The notes: generated by a model from the sequence alone, not told the origin. A stretch of 64,000 nucleotides of DNA from Pseudomonas protegens (GCF_013407925.2 NZ_CP060201.1:4015001-4079000), one strand, 5' to 3'. Counted from the first letter of the stretch, positions 56,024 to 64,000 are shown. A program made the numbers and translations.

Positions 56024-57903
56024 CGGGCGCAGTCCTTGCTCCAGGCGCAGTCCGGGCCGCCGACACTGGCCAGGCGCAACAGGACCTGTTCCATCAGTGG
56101 CATGTCGATGTGGTGCACATCGATGGACTGGCCGATGCGGTTGAGCATCGGGATCGACAGCTGGCCGCCCAGATGTTGGCGGAATTCTTCCAGGCCGATC
56201 AGCACCAGGGAGCGGCCCTGGGCGTCCTTCAAGCCCAGTTCCGGCGGACTCAGGTTGAAGCCGAGCTGCTCCAGCAGTTGCAGCAGGCGCTGGGTTTCAG
56301 CGTCGCTCAGCAGGCCGCTGGCATTGGCATAGAGCGCGTCCAGGGCCATGCCCACGGCCACTGCCTCGCCATGGCGCAGACGATGCCGGCTGAGGTTCTC
56401 CAGCTTGTGCGCGGCCCAGTGTCCGTAGTCCAGGGGCCGGCCATTGCCCCGCTCGAAGGGATCGCCGGCGCCGGTGATGTGCCCCAGGTGCAGTTCGGCG
56501 CAGCGGCGGATGGCGTAGCGGCTGGCGCTGTGTTCGAAGGTGGCCAGGGCCTGGGCTTGCTGCTCCATCCATTGGAAGAACGCGGCGTCCTTGATCAGCG
56601 CCACCTTCACCGCTTCGGCCAGCCCGGCGATCTGGTCCCGGGGCGACAGGGTGAGCAGCCACTGGAAGTCGTTGATCACCGCCGTGGCCGGATAGAAGGC
56701 CCCCAGCAGGTTTTTCTGGGCAAAGGCGTTGATGCCGTTCTTCACCCCGATGCCGGCATCGTTCTGCGCCAGCACCGTGGTCGGGATGCGGATCAGGCGC
56801 ATGCCGCGATGGAAGGTGGCGCAGGCGTAGCCCACGGCGTCCAGCAGCGCGCCGCCGCCCAGGGCCAGCACATAGCAGTGGCGGTCCAGACGGTGTTCGA
56901 GCATATGTGCGTACAACTGCTGCAAGACCTCGGGGGTCTTGCTCAGCTCACCTGCCGGCACCGGGATCGGCGCGGCCTGCAGGTGCAGGTCGGCGGCATG
57001 GGCGGTGAAGTAGGCGTCGATCTGCTGCGGCAGTTGCGGGGAGCACAGCAGCAGTTGTGCATCGACGAATGCCAGCACTGTGGTGCGCCCCGCCTGGGGC
57101 TTGGCCAGTTGCTGGTGCAGGCAGGGGTTGTCGGGCCGGAACACGTGATCGGTGAACAGCACCGGGTAGTGGTAGCTCACCTCGAAGCGGCCTTCCAGGG
57201 CCTGGGCCTGATCGCTCCGTGCTGGGGCCAGGCGTGGCTTGAGCAGGCTGCGGGCGCCGAGGAACACCCCCGGCAGGACCATGCTGGCGAGAATCGTCGC
57301 CAGCATGGCGTTCTGTTCCACCAGCAGGCTGCCGATGGCCGCGTAGGCCAGGGCCAGTCCGGCATTGGCCAGGGTGGTGACCAGCAGGAACTGGCGCAGT
57401 GGATAGCGCTGCATGCCGGCGGCCAGCACCGAGGTTTCCGCCAGGACCGGCACGCCACGCAGGCACACCAGCGACAGGGTGCTGAGGCGATAGGCCAGTT
57501 GTCCGGGTTGCCAGCTTCTCAGGCCCAGCCAGGTGGACAGCAGGCGAAAGTAGCCGGCCCCCAGCCAGTAGCCCAGGGCGGCCCCCAGGCACAGACCGAT
57601 GAAGATCACCAGGTAGCCGCCAATGGCGCCCAGGGCCGCCACGGCCAGCAGCGCGACCAGGCTCGAAGGCACCGGCAACAGCACATCCAGCGCCAGCAGG
57701 GTGATCAGCAGCAGGGCCAGGCTGGTGCGTTGCACGGGATCGGTCGGGAGCAAAGCGCCGAGGTGATTCAGCAGTTGCTGGATCTGCTGTTCGAACAGCA
57801 GGAAGCTGGCGACCACCAGGGTCGAAAACAGCAATAGGGAAAGCCAGTAGTTTTCCGCCGTACCCTTCAGTGAGAAAGCACGAGGCAATAAGCTGCGCTT
57901 CAT
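56020..57903 (-). CDS. eboD: EboD: fusion of a DedA/VTT-like membrane domain with a dehydroquinate synthase-like enzyme
   Basis: A 627-residue two-part protein. Residues about 20-225 contain several membrane segments with a DedA/SNARE-associated (VTT) look (VPSSLVALLAVAALGAIGGY, PVLAETSVLAAGMQRYP). Residues about 240-615 are 3-dehydroquinate synthase-like: GGG at 349-351 with Asp355, PTTVLAQNDAGIGVKNGIN, and likely metal ligands Glu430, His495 and His511, the two His spaced 16 residues apart as in the enzyme. It is probably a sugar-phosphate cyclase rather than the housekeeping AroB. The ATG at 57903 follows GAGGGA; this site also matches an RsmA/E motif. First gene of the operon. Confidence 0.87.
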   Translation of the reverse strand: MKRSLLPRAFSLKGTAENYWLSLLLFSTLVVASFLLFEQQIQQLLNHLGALLPTDPVQRTSLALLLITLLALDVLLPVPSSLVALLAVAALGAIGGYLVIFIGLCLGAALGYWLGAGYFRLLSTWLGLRSWQPGQLAYRLSTLSLVCLRGVPVLAETSVLAAGMQRYPLRQFLLVTTLANAGLALAYAAIGSLLVEQNAMLATILASMVLPGVFLGARSLLKPRLAPARSDQAQALEGRFEVSYHYPVLFTDHVFRPDNPCLHQQLAKPQAGRTTVLAFVDAQLLLCSPQLPQQIDAYFTAHAADLHLQAAPIPVPAGELSKTPEVLQQLYAHMLEHRLDRHCYVLALGGGALLDAVGYACATFHRGMRLIRIPTTVLAQNDAGIGVKNGINAFAQKNLLGAFYPATAVINDFQWLLTLSPRDQIAGLAEAVKVALIKDAAFFQWMEQQAQALATFEHSASRYAIRRCAELHLGHITGAGDPFERGNGRPLDYGHWAAHKLENLSRHRLRHGEAVAVGMALDALYANASGLLSDAETQRLLQLLEQLGFNLSPPELGLKDAQGRSLVLIGLEEFRQHLGGQLSIPMLNRIGQSIDVHHIDMPLMEQVLLRLASVGGPDCAWSKDCAR

Positions 57904-57907
57904 CAAG

Positions 57908-57939
57908 CGTCCCTCTTGATTGATATGACTAATTCCGTG
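57908..57939 (-). promoter_or_regulatory. Two candidate RsmA/RsmE binding motifs in the eboD leader
   Basis: Read on the minus strand, AGGGACG (57908-57914) fits ANGGANG and overlaps the eboD ribosome site, and CACGGAAT (57932-57939) fits CANGGANG at seven of eight positions. Binding of RsmA/E proteins there would block translation until released by Gac-controlled small RNAs. Confidence 0.5.
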
Positions 57940-58553
57940 TCAGTGTCAGCTGGGTCAGGCAGGGAGGGCGTCCGGTTATTCAACTCCTCGGCGGTTCTTA
58001 TTGATTTTCTGGCGGCTGAAGCGCACTTCAGTGGCGAGTAACTATCAACTTAGTCAAGGCCGCCGGATTTGCAAGCAGGCTAAATCAAGTGGCTTGCAAG
58101 GAAAATATATGGCGCGTTGGGAAAGTCTGGACTAGATGGGTAAACAGCCTGGAAAAGCTGCTGCTGCGAGGGTGGCTGGCGTGTCTTTGTGAGGTCTTTG
58201 CCCCAATGAATACGGGGTGCTACGGCGCCTGCATGTTCACGTTTGCTATACGGTTTATTTCTTTTGGCTATATGCAAACCAAGTAACTCACGGAAGTAAG
58301 TAGTGGGGCTTTTATGCAGTTGTTATGGGACGAAAGTACAAGATTAAAAGCCTGGGCCGTATTTGAAACAATGCTGTGGTTATTGGTTTCTAATTAGTCA
58401 GCTATTGAATAGTCAGCTTCTTAGTGATGTCGGTTATTGGGTTTGCCTGGGTTATTTGATTGGCGCAATAGCAACAACTAACACTTTAAAGGCTAAATAG
58501 AATCATTCGTAACTATTGCCGGCTGTCGCACCGGTCGCGCCATGCCGTAGGTG

Positions 58554-58580
58554 ATTGCGGTGGGGCGCGCCCACCGCAAT
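58554..58580 (-). terminator. 11-bp hairpin after the cysteine hydrolase gene
   Basis: A perfect 11-base stem (58554-58564 with 58570-58580) lies 25 bases beyond the stop of the minus-strand hydrolase. No T run follows, so it may be a 3' stabilising hairpin rather than a full terminator. Confidence 0.5.
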
Positions 58581-58605
58581 GCCGAAGGACCACTCAGGCC
58601 ATCCG

Positions 58606-59154
58606 TCAGGCCGCCAGAAACGCTTCGGTGGACAACACAGTGGCGTAGGCAAAGGCCAGGCCCGCCATCACCGCGCTCTGCACTTGCGCCGCGGCCACGC
58701 GCTGACCATTGAACTCCAGGTCGAGGGTGGCACAGGCATCGTGGATCACCTTCACCGGGTAGCCCAGGTCGGCTGCGGCGCGGGCGGTGCCTTCCACGCA
58801 CATGTGGCTCATGTTGCCGACGATCACCAGTTCTTCGATGCCCTGCTGCTCAAGGATCGAGTGCAGCTCGGTGTCGCGGAACGAGTTGACGAAGTGCTTG
58901 AGCACCACCGGCTCATCACCCTGGTTCAGCACCTTGGCGTGCAGGCGCGCGCCCTCCGAGCCCGGGGTGAAGAACGGCGCGCTGTCGGAGGTGAATTCAT
59001 GGCGGACATGCACCACCGGATCGGCGTTCCGGCGAAAGGCCTGGATCAGCCGGGCGGCGTTGTCCGCCGCCGCGTCGACGCCGACCAGTGGCCACTTGCC
59101 GCCGGCGAAGTAGTCGTTCTGGATATCGATTACGATGAGCGCCTGTTTGGCCAT
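58606..59154 (-). CDS. Isochorismatase-family cysteine hydrolase
   Basis: A 182-residue hydrolase with the family triad Asp10 (VIDIQNDYF), Lys86 (VVLKHFVNSF) and Cys119 (NMSHMCVEGTARAA). The start at 59154 (MAKQALIVID) is preferred over 16 further codons that lack similarity. It is cytoplasmic, with an amide- or carbamoyl-type substrate that cannot be named from sequence. It is divergent from a GlxA-type regulator, with 102 bases between starts, a pairing suggesting that the regulator controls it. Confidence 0.88.
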   Translation of the reverse strand: MAKQALIVIDIQNDYFAGGKWPLVGVDAAADNAARLIQAFRRNADPVVHVRHEFTSDSAPFFTPGSEGARLHAKVLNQGDEPVVLKHFVNSFRDTELHSILEQQGIEELVIVGNMSHMCVEGTARAAADLGYPVKVIHDACATLDLEFNGQRVAAAQVQSAVMAGLAFAYATVLSTEAFLAA

Positions 59155-59256
59155 GGGTGTTGCCTCCAAGTGTGTGTTTGCTGTGGGGCTCAGTATCGGC
59201 ACCCGCTGTCCCTTGGAGGATTGGCCGCAACGACATTAACAGGGGGAAAACTGACA

Positions 59257-60255
59257 GTGGGCATTCAAGGCACGGTCGTCGAGCTTGGCGTACTGCTGTA
59301 TCCCGGGGTGCAGATGGCGGCGGTGCATGGCCTGACCGACCTGTTCGAAGTGGCCAACCGGATCGCCGCTGAACAGCCACAGGCAGCGCTGCCGCGCTTG
59401 CGCGTGAGCCATTGGCAGGGGGATGACGAACAGGGCCTGGGGCGGGTCCATGACAGCCTGCCGGGGCCGGACACCGGCTTGCAGGCCGTGGTGATACCAC
59501 CGTCGCTGACGGGGTTTTCCGCCGCTCAGGCATCTGCTGCCGTGGTGACCTGGCTGCGCCGCCAGCATGCCGCCGGCGCCACCCTCGGCGGCGTGTGCGT
59601 GGGGTCGATCCTGCTGGCCGAAAGCGGTCTGCTCGATGGTCGGAGCGCCACCACCCACTGGACCTCGGCCCGGGCATTTGCCGCGCGTTATCCCCAGGTG
59701 CGCCTGGAGGCCGACCAGCCCATCGTCGATGACGGCGACCTGATCACCACCGCCGGCCTGATGGCCTGGGCCGAACTGGGGCTGCGTCTGGTGGACCGCA
59801 TGCTGGGGCCGAGCATTGCCAGCGCCACCGCACGCTTTCTGGTGATGGAGCACAGCGCCAGCGCCAGCCAGTGCGGCAGCAATTTCGCGCCGATCCTCAA
59901 CCATGGCGACAGCGCGATCCTCAAGTTGCAGCACTGGCTGCAGGCCAATGGCGCGGTGGATGTGTCGCTGCCGGTGATGGCGCAACAGGCGGGGCTGGAA
60001 GAGCGCACCCTGTTGCGGCGGTTCCGCGCGGCCACCGGCCTCAAACCGACTCAGTACTGCCAGCACCTGCGGGTGGGCAAGGCCCGGGAGCTGCTCGAAT
60101 TCACCAGGGGCACCATCGATCACATCGCCTGGACCGTGGGTTATCAGGACCCGGCGACCTTTCGCAGCCTGTTCAGGAAAATCACCGGTCTGGCGCCCAG
60201 CGAATACCGCAGTCGCTTTGGCGCGGCGCCCGGAGCCACCAGCCGCAGCCAGTAG
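59257..60255 (+). CDS. GlxA-type AraC-family transcriptional regulator
   Basis: A 332-residue regulator. The N-terminal DJ-1/PfpI-like sensor domain (about 8-195) has GGVCVGSILLAESGLLDGRSATTHW around the nucleophile-elbow Cys, and the C-terminal AraC double helix-turn-helix (about 225-325) has VMAQQAGLEERTLLRRFRAATG and IDHIAWTVGYQDPATFRSLFRKITGLAPSEYR. The GTG at 59257 follows AGGGGGAAA and is preferred to the very long upstream frame, which runs antisense through the hydrolase gene. It probably senses a small molecule and controls the divergent hydrolase. Confidence 0.88.
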   Translation: MGIQGTVVELGVLLYPGVQMAAVHGLTDLFEVANRIAAEQPQAALPRLRVSHWQGDDEQGLGRVHDSLPGPDTGLQAVVIPPSLTGFSAAQASAAVVTWLRRQHAAGATLGGVCVGSILLAESGLLDGRSATTHWTSARAFAARYPQVRLEADQPIVDDGDLITTAGLMAWAELGLRLVDRMLGPSIASATARFLVMEHSASASQCGSNFAPILNHGDSAILKLQHWLQANGAVDVSLPVMAQQAGLEERTLLRRFRAATGLKPTQYCQHLRVGKARELLEFTRGTIDHIAWTVGYQDPATFRSLFRKITGLAPSEYRSRFGAAPGATSRSQ

Positions 60256-60336
60256 GCGCCGGCTGGCTGGCGCATGGGGCGTGGATCCTGCACCGGGCTC
60301 AGGAGTCCATCCGCCTTCCATGAGCCGCCGCAAGAC

Positions 60337-63300
60337 TCAGCGCTGTACCAGCTTGTTGCGCAAGGCCTGGGCCTCATCGGGCGCCAGCTCCATCCACAGC
60401 TGCTGGGTGCCGGCGATGTCGGCGGCGGCGGGCAGTCCGTCGCGATACACCAGGCGATTGCCGCTGAGGGCCGGAACCTTGGGCCCGGGCAGCAGTGTGC
60501 CCGCCAGGTTCAGCGGATCGACCCCGCACACGGCGACCAGGCTGCCGTCGTGGGGACGCCGGCGGACCTCCCGCAGCAAGGGGATGGCCTCCGGCAAGGC
60601 GAACTGCTCGCCGGCCAGGCCGCTGACAAAACGTCCGCCGCGGATTTCCCCGCGGGCTTCCAGGCGATGCAAGGTGCGCAGCAGTTCGCGCCAGCTGGGC
60701 AGCCAGTCCGCCTCGCGCTCCAGCAGACGCCAGAACACGACGCCGTAACGCCGCAACAAGGTCATGGCCACCTGCTCCAGGGTAGTTGCCGGATCTGCAG
60801 GCGCGGCGCGGCGCAGCAGGGCCCAGCGTCCGGCATCGTCCATGCCGCCGACGAAGGCGCCACGGCCGCGTCGGCTGCTGCGGTTCTGGCGTTTGCTCGC
60901 CGGGGTGATCAGGGCGCGCAACCCGGCGAAGCTGTCGGCGTTGATCAGCCCGGCCCCCACCAGCTCCTGCAGCACGCTTTCCAGCTCGCTGCGCAGCAGG
61001 TGGGCTTCGTGCAGCAATTCATCGAAAAACAGTGCGCCCTGCTGGCTCAGCACGTTGTGAACCTTCTGTGCCTTGGGCGAGAGTGAGTGAGGCTCGACCG
61101 GACCGCTCAAGCTGCTCCAGAGGGCCACCCGCGCACGCGGCAGCAGCACGATCGGTGTGCTGCGCAAGGCACCGCTGGCGGCCTTGCCGGTGCTGTTGAT
61201 CCGGCTCCAGGCCAGCTTGCCGCTGCGGCACAGTTCATCCAGCCAACTGGCGGAGTAATCCTTGATCCGTGCTGGCAGCAGGTCGCTGTCCCAGGCCGAA
61301 GCCGCCGCCGGGTAGCCTTCGAGCTGGCCGACCACTGCGCCGAGCATGGCGCTGCCCCGGCCCTGGGTGGCGGGTGATAGGTGCTGCCAGTCGAACAGGA
61401 AACGCATGAAGTCCTGCAGCGCCACCGGTTCGATTTCCCGGCGCAGGCGCTTGACCGTGTAGCGATGAATCCGCGCCAGCAGGTGGCGTTCGCACCATTG
61501 CTCTTGATCGCCTCCGGGGCTGAAGCGCCCGCGCAGTACATAGCCTTCGCTCTCCAGCTGGATCAGCGCCTGGTGGATGCTGGCCGCAGGCAGGCCGAGG
61601 GGCGCGGCGATCTGCACCAGGGTCAGGGGCGCGAAGCCGCTGAGGCGGGCGCGAATCAGCTCCACCAGGGCCGGCTGTTCTTCCCAGATCGTGTCGAAAC
61701 CGGGCAGCGGTTGCAGCGCGGGTTGCAAGGCGGCCTGAGGGTACAGCGCCTGCAGGCAACTGATGCGCTCCAGAGCCAGCCACAAGCCGCCATCGGGGCC
61801 GGCCTGCAAGCGGCAGGCGCGGCCTTGGCTGGCGAGGGTTTGCAGCCAGTCCGGCCAATGGCGATTAGCCTGGGCTTCGGCTTCGCTGATACAGGCCAGG
61901 CTCATCAGCGCTTCATGCATTTCATCGGCGCCGGCCGGGGCCGGCCAGGCTTCGGCGGCCACTGCGGCAATCGCTTCGGCATCCAGGGCGCCGAGGTCAT
62001 CGGTGGCTTGCGGATCGCTCCAGCGCCGGGCCAGTACCGCCTGGGTGCGGCGCTCTTCCAGGGGCGCGTCATCGAGAAAGGTGTAGGGCTTGGCGCTGAG
62101 AATTTCCGCCGCCAGGGGCGAGGGCGCCGGCAAATCGCGGCTGAGCAGGCGTACCTGGCCCTGTTCCATGCGCCGCAGCAGGTGCAGCCAGCCTTGGCTG
62201 TCCATGGCCTGGTGCAGGCAGTCATCGAGGGTCTGCTGCACCAGGGGGTGATCGGGAATCTCGCGCTCGCCGGCGAGGTTTTCCAGGCAGGCGATCTGAT
62301 CGGGGAACACGCTGGCGATCAGGTCTTCGCTTTTCATCCGCTGGATCTGCGGCGCCACTTTGCGTCCACCGCTGTAGCGCGGCAGGGCCAGGGCCACCCC
62401 GGCGTTCCAGCGCCAGCGCACGCCGAACAGCGGCGCGTCGAGCAAGGCCTGGATCAGGAGGTGTTCGGCGCTGTGGCTGTGCAGGTAACGCCAGACGTCG
62501 TCCAGGGCGAAGCTGTGGCTGGTGGACAGCGACAGGACGATGGCGTCTTCGCTGGCGGCGGCCTGCAGTTCGAAATTGAAGGTGCGGCAGAAGCGTTTGC
62601 GCAGGGCCAGGCCCCAGGCGCGGTTGATGCGGCTGCCGAAGGGGCTGTGGATCACCAGTTGAGTGCCGCCGGACTCGTCGAAAAAGCGCTCCATGATCAG
62701 CGTGTCCTGGGACGGCAGGGCGCCCAGGGCCAGGCGCGCCGGCGCCAGGTAATCCACCAGTTGCTCGGCGCTGACGCGGTTCAGCCCCAGCTCCTTTTGC
62801 AGCCAGTCGATGGCCGGTTGCAACTGGCCCGGAGTCGCGCCGAGCAGGGTGTCGAGTTGCGCCAACAGGCGGGCCACGGCGCTGGACAGCTCGGCGCTGC
62901 GGCCCGGGGCCTCGCCCAGCCAGAAGGGGATGTTCGGCGGCTGGCCCTGGGCATCCTCGACCCGCACCTTGCCGCTTTCGACCCGCAGGATGCGATAGGA
63001 GGTGTTGCCCAGCTGGAACACGTCGCCGGCAATGCTCTCCACGGCGAAGTCTTCGTTGACGCTGCCGATGTTCAGGCCCTGGGGTTCGAGCAGCACGCTG
63101 TAGTCCGCGTTGTCGGGAATGGTCCCGCCGCTGGTGAGCGCGGTCAGCCTGGCCCCGCGACGGCCGCGCAGGGTGCGGGTCAGGGCGTCGCGATGCAGAT
63201 AGGCGCTGCGCAGGCCCTGACGACCGTTGAAACCTTCGGCCAGCATCTGCAGCAGGGCCTGATAGTGGGCCTGATCCAGATCGGCATAGGGCGTGGCCCG

Positions 63301-64000
63301 GCGCAGCAGGCTCAGCAGGGCGGCTTCCGACCACTCCTGGCAGCTGACCTCGGCAACGATCTGCTGGGCCAGCACATCCAGTGGTGCATGGGGGATCAGC
63401 AGGCTGTCCAGTTCGCCGCGGCGCACGCAGTCCAGCAGGGCGGCGCATTCGATCAGGTCGTCCCGGCTCAGGGCGAACAGCCGGCCTTTGGGCGTGCCGC
63501 CCACCTGATGGCCAGAGCGCCCGACCCGCTGCAGGAAGGCCGAGATCGAACGGGGTGAACCGATCTGGCACACCAGGTCGACATCGCCGATATCGATGCC
63601 CAGTTCCAGGGACGCCGTGGCGATCAGCACTTGCAGCTCGCCGGCCTTGAGTCGTTGCTCGGCGTCCAGGCGCTGTTCCTTGGCTAGGCTGCCGTGATGC
63701 GCGGCCACCGCCGGCTTGCCCAGGCGTTCGCTCAGGTGCCGGGCCAGGCGTTCGGCCAGGCGCCGGGTGTTGACGAATATCAGCGTGGTGCGGTGCTCGC
63801 GGACCAGTTCGGCGAGGCGCTCGTACACCAGCTCCCAGACATCATTGGCCATGACCGCCGACAGCGGCACGGGCGGCACTTCGATGTCCAGGTCCCGGGG
63901 CCGGGCATGGCCGATGTCGACGATTTCGCAGGGCCGCTCATGGCCCACCAGGAACCGCGACACGGCCTCGATGGGTTTCTGCGTGGCGGACAGGCCGATG
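60337..64000 (-). CDS. lhr: Lhr-type DEAD/DEAH-box helicase (partial, 5' end outside window)
   Basis: The last 1220 or so residues of a large superfamily 2 helicase; the frame is open to the window edge, so the Walker A part is missing. At the edge it reads GLSATQKPIEAVSRFL (motif III), then IFVNTRRLAERLARHL, TASLELGIDIGDVDLV (motif V) and QRVGRSGHQ (motif VI), followed by the long winged-helix and Lhr C-terminal regions (for example FGSRINRAWGLALRKRFC). Lhr proteins act in DNA repair in several bacteria. It ends 81 bases from the GlxA-type gene in a convergent arrangement. Confidence 0.92.
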   Translation of the reverse strand, partial: IGLSATQKPIEAVSRFLVGHERPCEIVDIGHARPRDLDIEVPPVPLSAVMANDVWELVYERLAELVREHRTTLIFVNTRRLAERLARHLSERLGKPAVAAHHGSLAKEQRLDAEQRLKAGELQVLIATASLELGIDIGDVDLVCQIGSPRSISAFLQRVGRSGHQVGGTPKGRLFALSRDDLIECAALLDCVRRGELDSLLIPHAPLDVLAQQIVAEVSCQEWSEAALLSLLRRATPYADLDQAHYQALLQMLAEGFNGRQGLRSAYLHRDALTRTLRGRRGARLTALTSGGTIPDNADYSVLLEPQGLNIGSVNEDFAVESIAGDVFQLGNTSYRILRVESGKVRVEDAQGQPPNIPFWLGEAPGRSAELSSAVARLLAQLDTLLGATPGQLQPAIDWLQKELGLNRVSAEQLVDYLAPARLALGALPSQDTLIMERFFDESGGTQLVIHSPFGSRINRAWGLALRKRFCRTFNFELQAAASEDAIVLSLSTSHSFALDDVWRYLHSHSAEHLLIQALLDAPLFGVRWRWNAGVALALPRYSGGRKVAPQIQRMKSEDLIASVFPDQIACLENLAGEREIPDHPLVQQTLDDCLHQAMDSQGWLHLLRRMEQGQVRLLSRDLPAPSPLAAEILSAKPYTFLDDAPLEERRTQAVLARRWSDPQATDDLGALDAEAIAAVAAEAWPAPAGADEMHEALMSLACISEAEAQANRHWPDWLQTLASQGRACRLQAGPDGGLWLALERISCLQALYPQAALQPALQPLPGFDTIWEEQPALVELIRARLSGFAPLTLVQIAAPLGLPAASIHQALIQLESEGYVLRGRFSPGGDQEQWCERHLLARIHRYTVKRLRREIEPVALQDFMRFLFDWQHLSPATQGRGSAMLGAVVGQLEGYPAAASAWDSDLLPARIKDYSASWLDELCRSGKLAWSRINSTGKAASGALRSTPIVLLPRARVALWSSLSGPVEPHSLSPKAQKVHNVLSQQGALFFDELLHEAHLLRSELESVLQELVGAGLINADSFAGLRALITPASKRQNRSSRRGRGAFVGGMDDAGRWALLRRAAPADPATTLEQVAMTLLRRYGVVFWRLLEREADWLPSWRELLRTLHRLEARGEIRGGRFVSGLAGEQFALPEAIPLLREVRRRPHDGSLVAVCGVDPLNLAGTLLPGPKVPALSGNRLVYRDGLPAAADIAGTQQLWMELAPDEAQALRNKLVQR

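Larger units (their letters stand above)
57904..58605. promoter_or_regulatory. Gene-free, partly AT-rich region upstream of the ebo operon
   Basis: About 700 bases with no convincing gene. Near eboD it holds a palindrome CTGAAG-CGCA-CTTCAG (58016-58031), an inverted repeat TTGCAAGC/GCTTGCAA (58069-58076 and 58092-58099), and farther out a direct repeat TAGTCAGCT (58395-58403 and 58410-58418). The part from about 58220 to 58500 is much richer in A+T than its surroundings. The operon promoter must be here, but I could not fix its -35/-10. Small frames around 58080-58286 on both strands lack ribosome sites and family features. Confidence 0.6.

Noticed and set aside
54375..56066. A 563-codon frame that would extend eboA through eboC.
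   Set aside because: The upstream half overlaps the clear UbiA-type gene in another frame; the ATGA overlap at 55142 gives eboA a proper coupled start.
58080..58286. Two small frames, one on each strand, upstream of eboD.
   Set aside because: No ribosome site, no recognisable family and unusual composition; they overlap each other in a regulatory-looking stretch.
58284..58310. A perfect CANGGANG motif on the plus strand, considered as part of an RsmY/Z-like small RNA.
   Set aside because: Only one such motif is present, with no promoter or terminator pair around it; RsmY/Z RNAs carry several GGA stem-loops.

Overview
The window is a Pseudomonas chromosome segment, most likely from the P. 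fluorescens complex (P. protegens / P. chlororaphis neighbourhood). Evidence is the 5S rRNA sequence, the order rrn - birA - tRNA/tufB - secE-nusG - rplKAJL-rpoBC - str - S10 - spc - alpha - katA - ftnA - uvrA - MFS - ssb (which I recall from P. aeruginosa PAO1), a Pseudomonas-type REP element, and translated sequences typical of the genus. Calls rest on reading the sequence and remembered family features; no database search was run.

Layout. 1-780: end of an rRNA operon (23S 3' end, 5S, terminator). 938-2400: birA and a small SPOR-like membrane protein; coaX (type III pantothenate kinase), usually between them in Pseudomonas, is reduced to an in-frame deletion scar. 2502-5192: tRNA-Tyr/Gly/Thr, tuf, tRNA-Trp, secE, nusG. 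5311-16141: rplK-rplA-rplJ-rplL-rpoB-rpoC with an L10-type leader and an attenuator before rpoB. 16239-20744: str operon with the second tuf copy. 20751-34583: S10, spc (including secY) and alpha (including rpoA) operons. 34715-36783: katA and ftnA. 36901-41827: uvrA on the minus strand, a YajR-like MFS transporter and ssb.

41910-57903 is the accessory region: one tightly packed minus-strand run of twelve genes. Its promoter-proximal half is a complete ebo set in the order eboD-eboC-eboA-eboB-eboE-eboF, mostly translationally coupled. The distal half is unusual: a periplasmic cytochrome c-like gene followed by a gene resembling the N-terminal half of VioB/RebD, then a secreted Cys-rich orphan, then a second cytochrome c-like gene plus VioB-like gene, and last a ScyD/ScyE-type beta-propeller. 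The cytochrome + VioB-like pair is therefore present twice. Both VioB-like proteins stop just before the point where VioB continues into its catalytic ferritin-like domain. Ebo proteins are known from cyanobacterial scytonemin trafficking, and, as I recall, from a GacS-regulated 'EDB' cluster that makes a P. fluorescens strain repellent to nematodes. Two good RsmA/E-type motifs in the eboD leader fit Gac/Rsm control. I infer a locus that makes or handles an aromatic (possibly indole-derived), cell-associated metabolite finished outside the cytoplasm; the product is not readable from sequence.

57904-58605 is a gene-free, partly AT-rich regulatory stretch with inverted and direct repeats. 58606-60255 holds a divergent pair (cysteine hydrolase and GlxA-type AraC regulator), and 60337-64000 a large Lhr-type helicase gene that runs off the window. 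Long open frames antisense to rpoB, rpoC, fusA and the accessory genes are codon-bias shadows and are not annotated.
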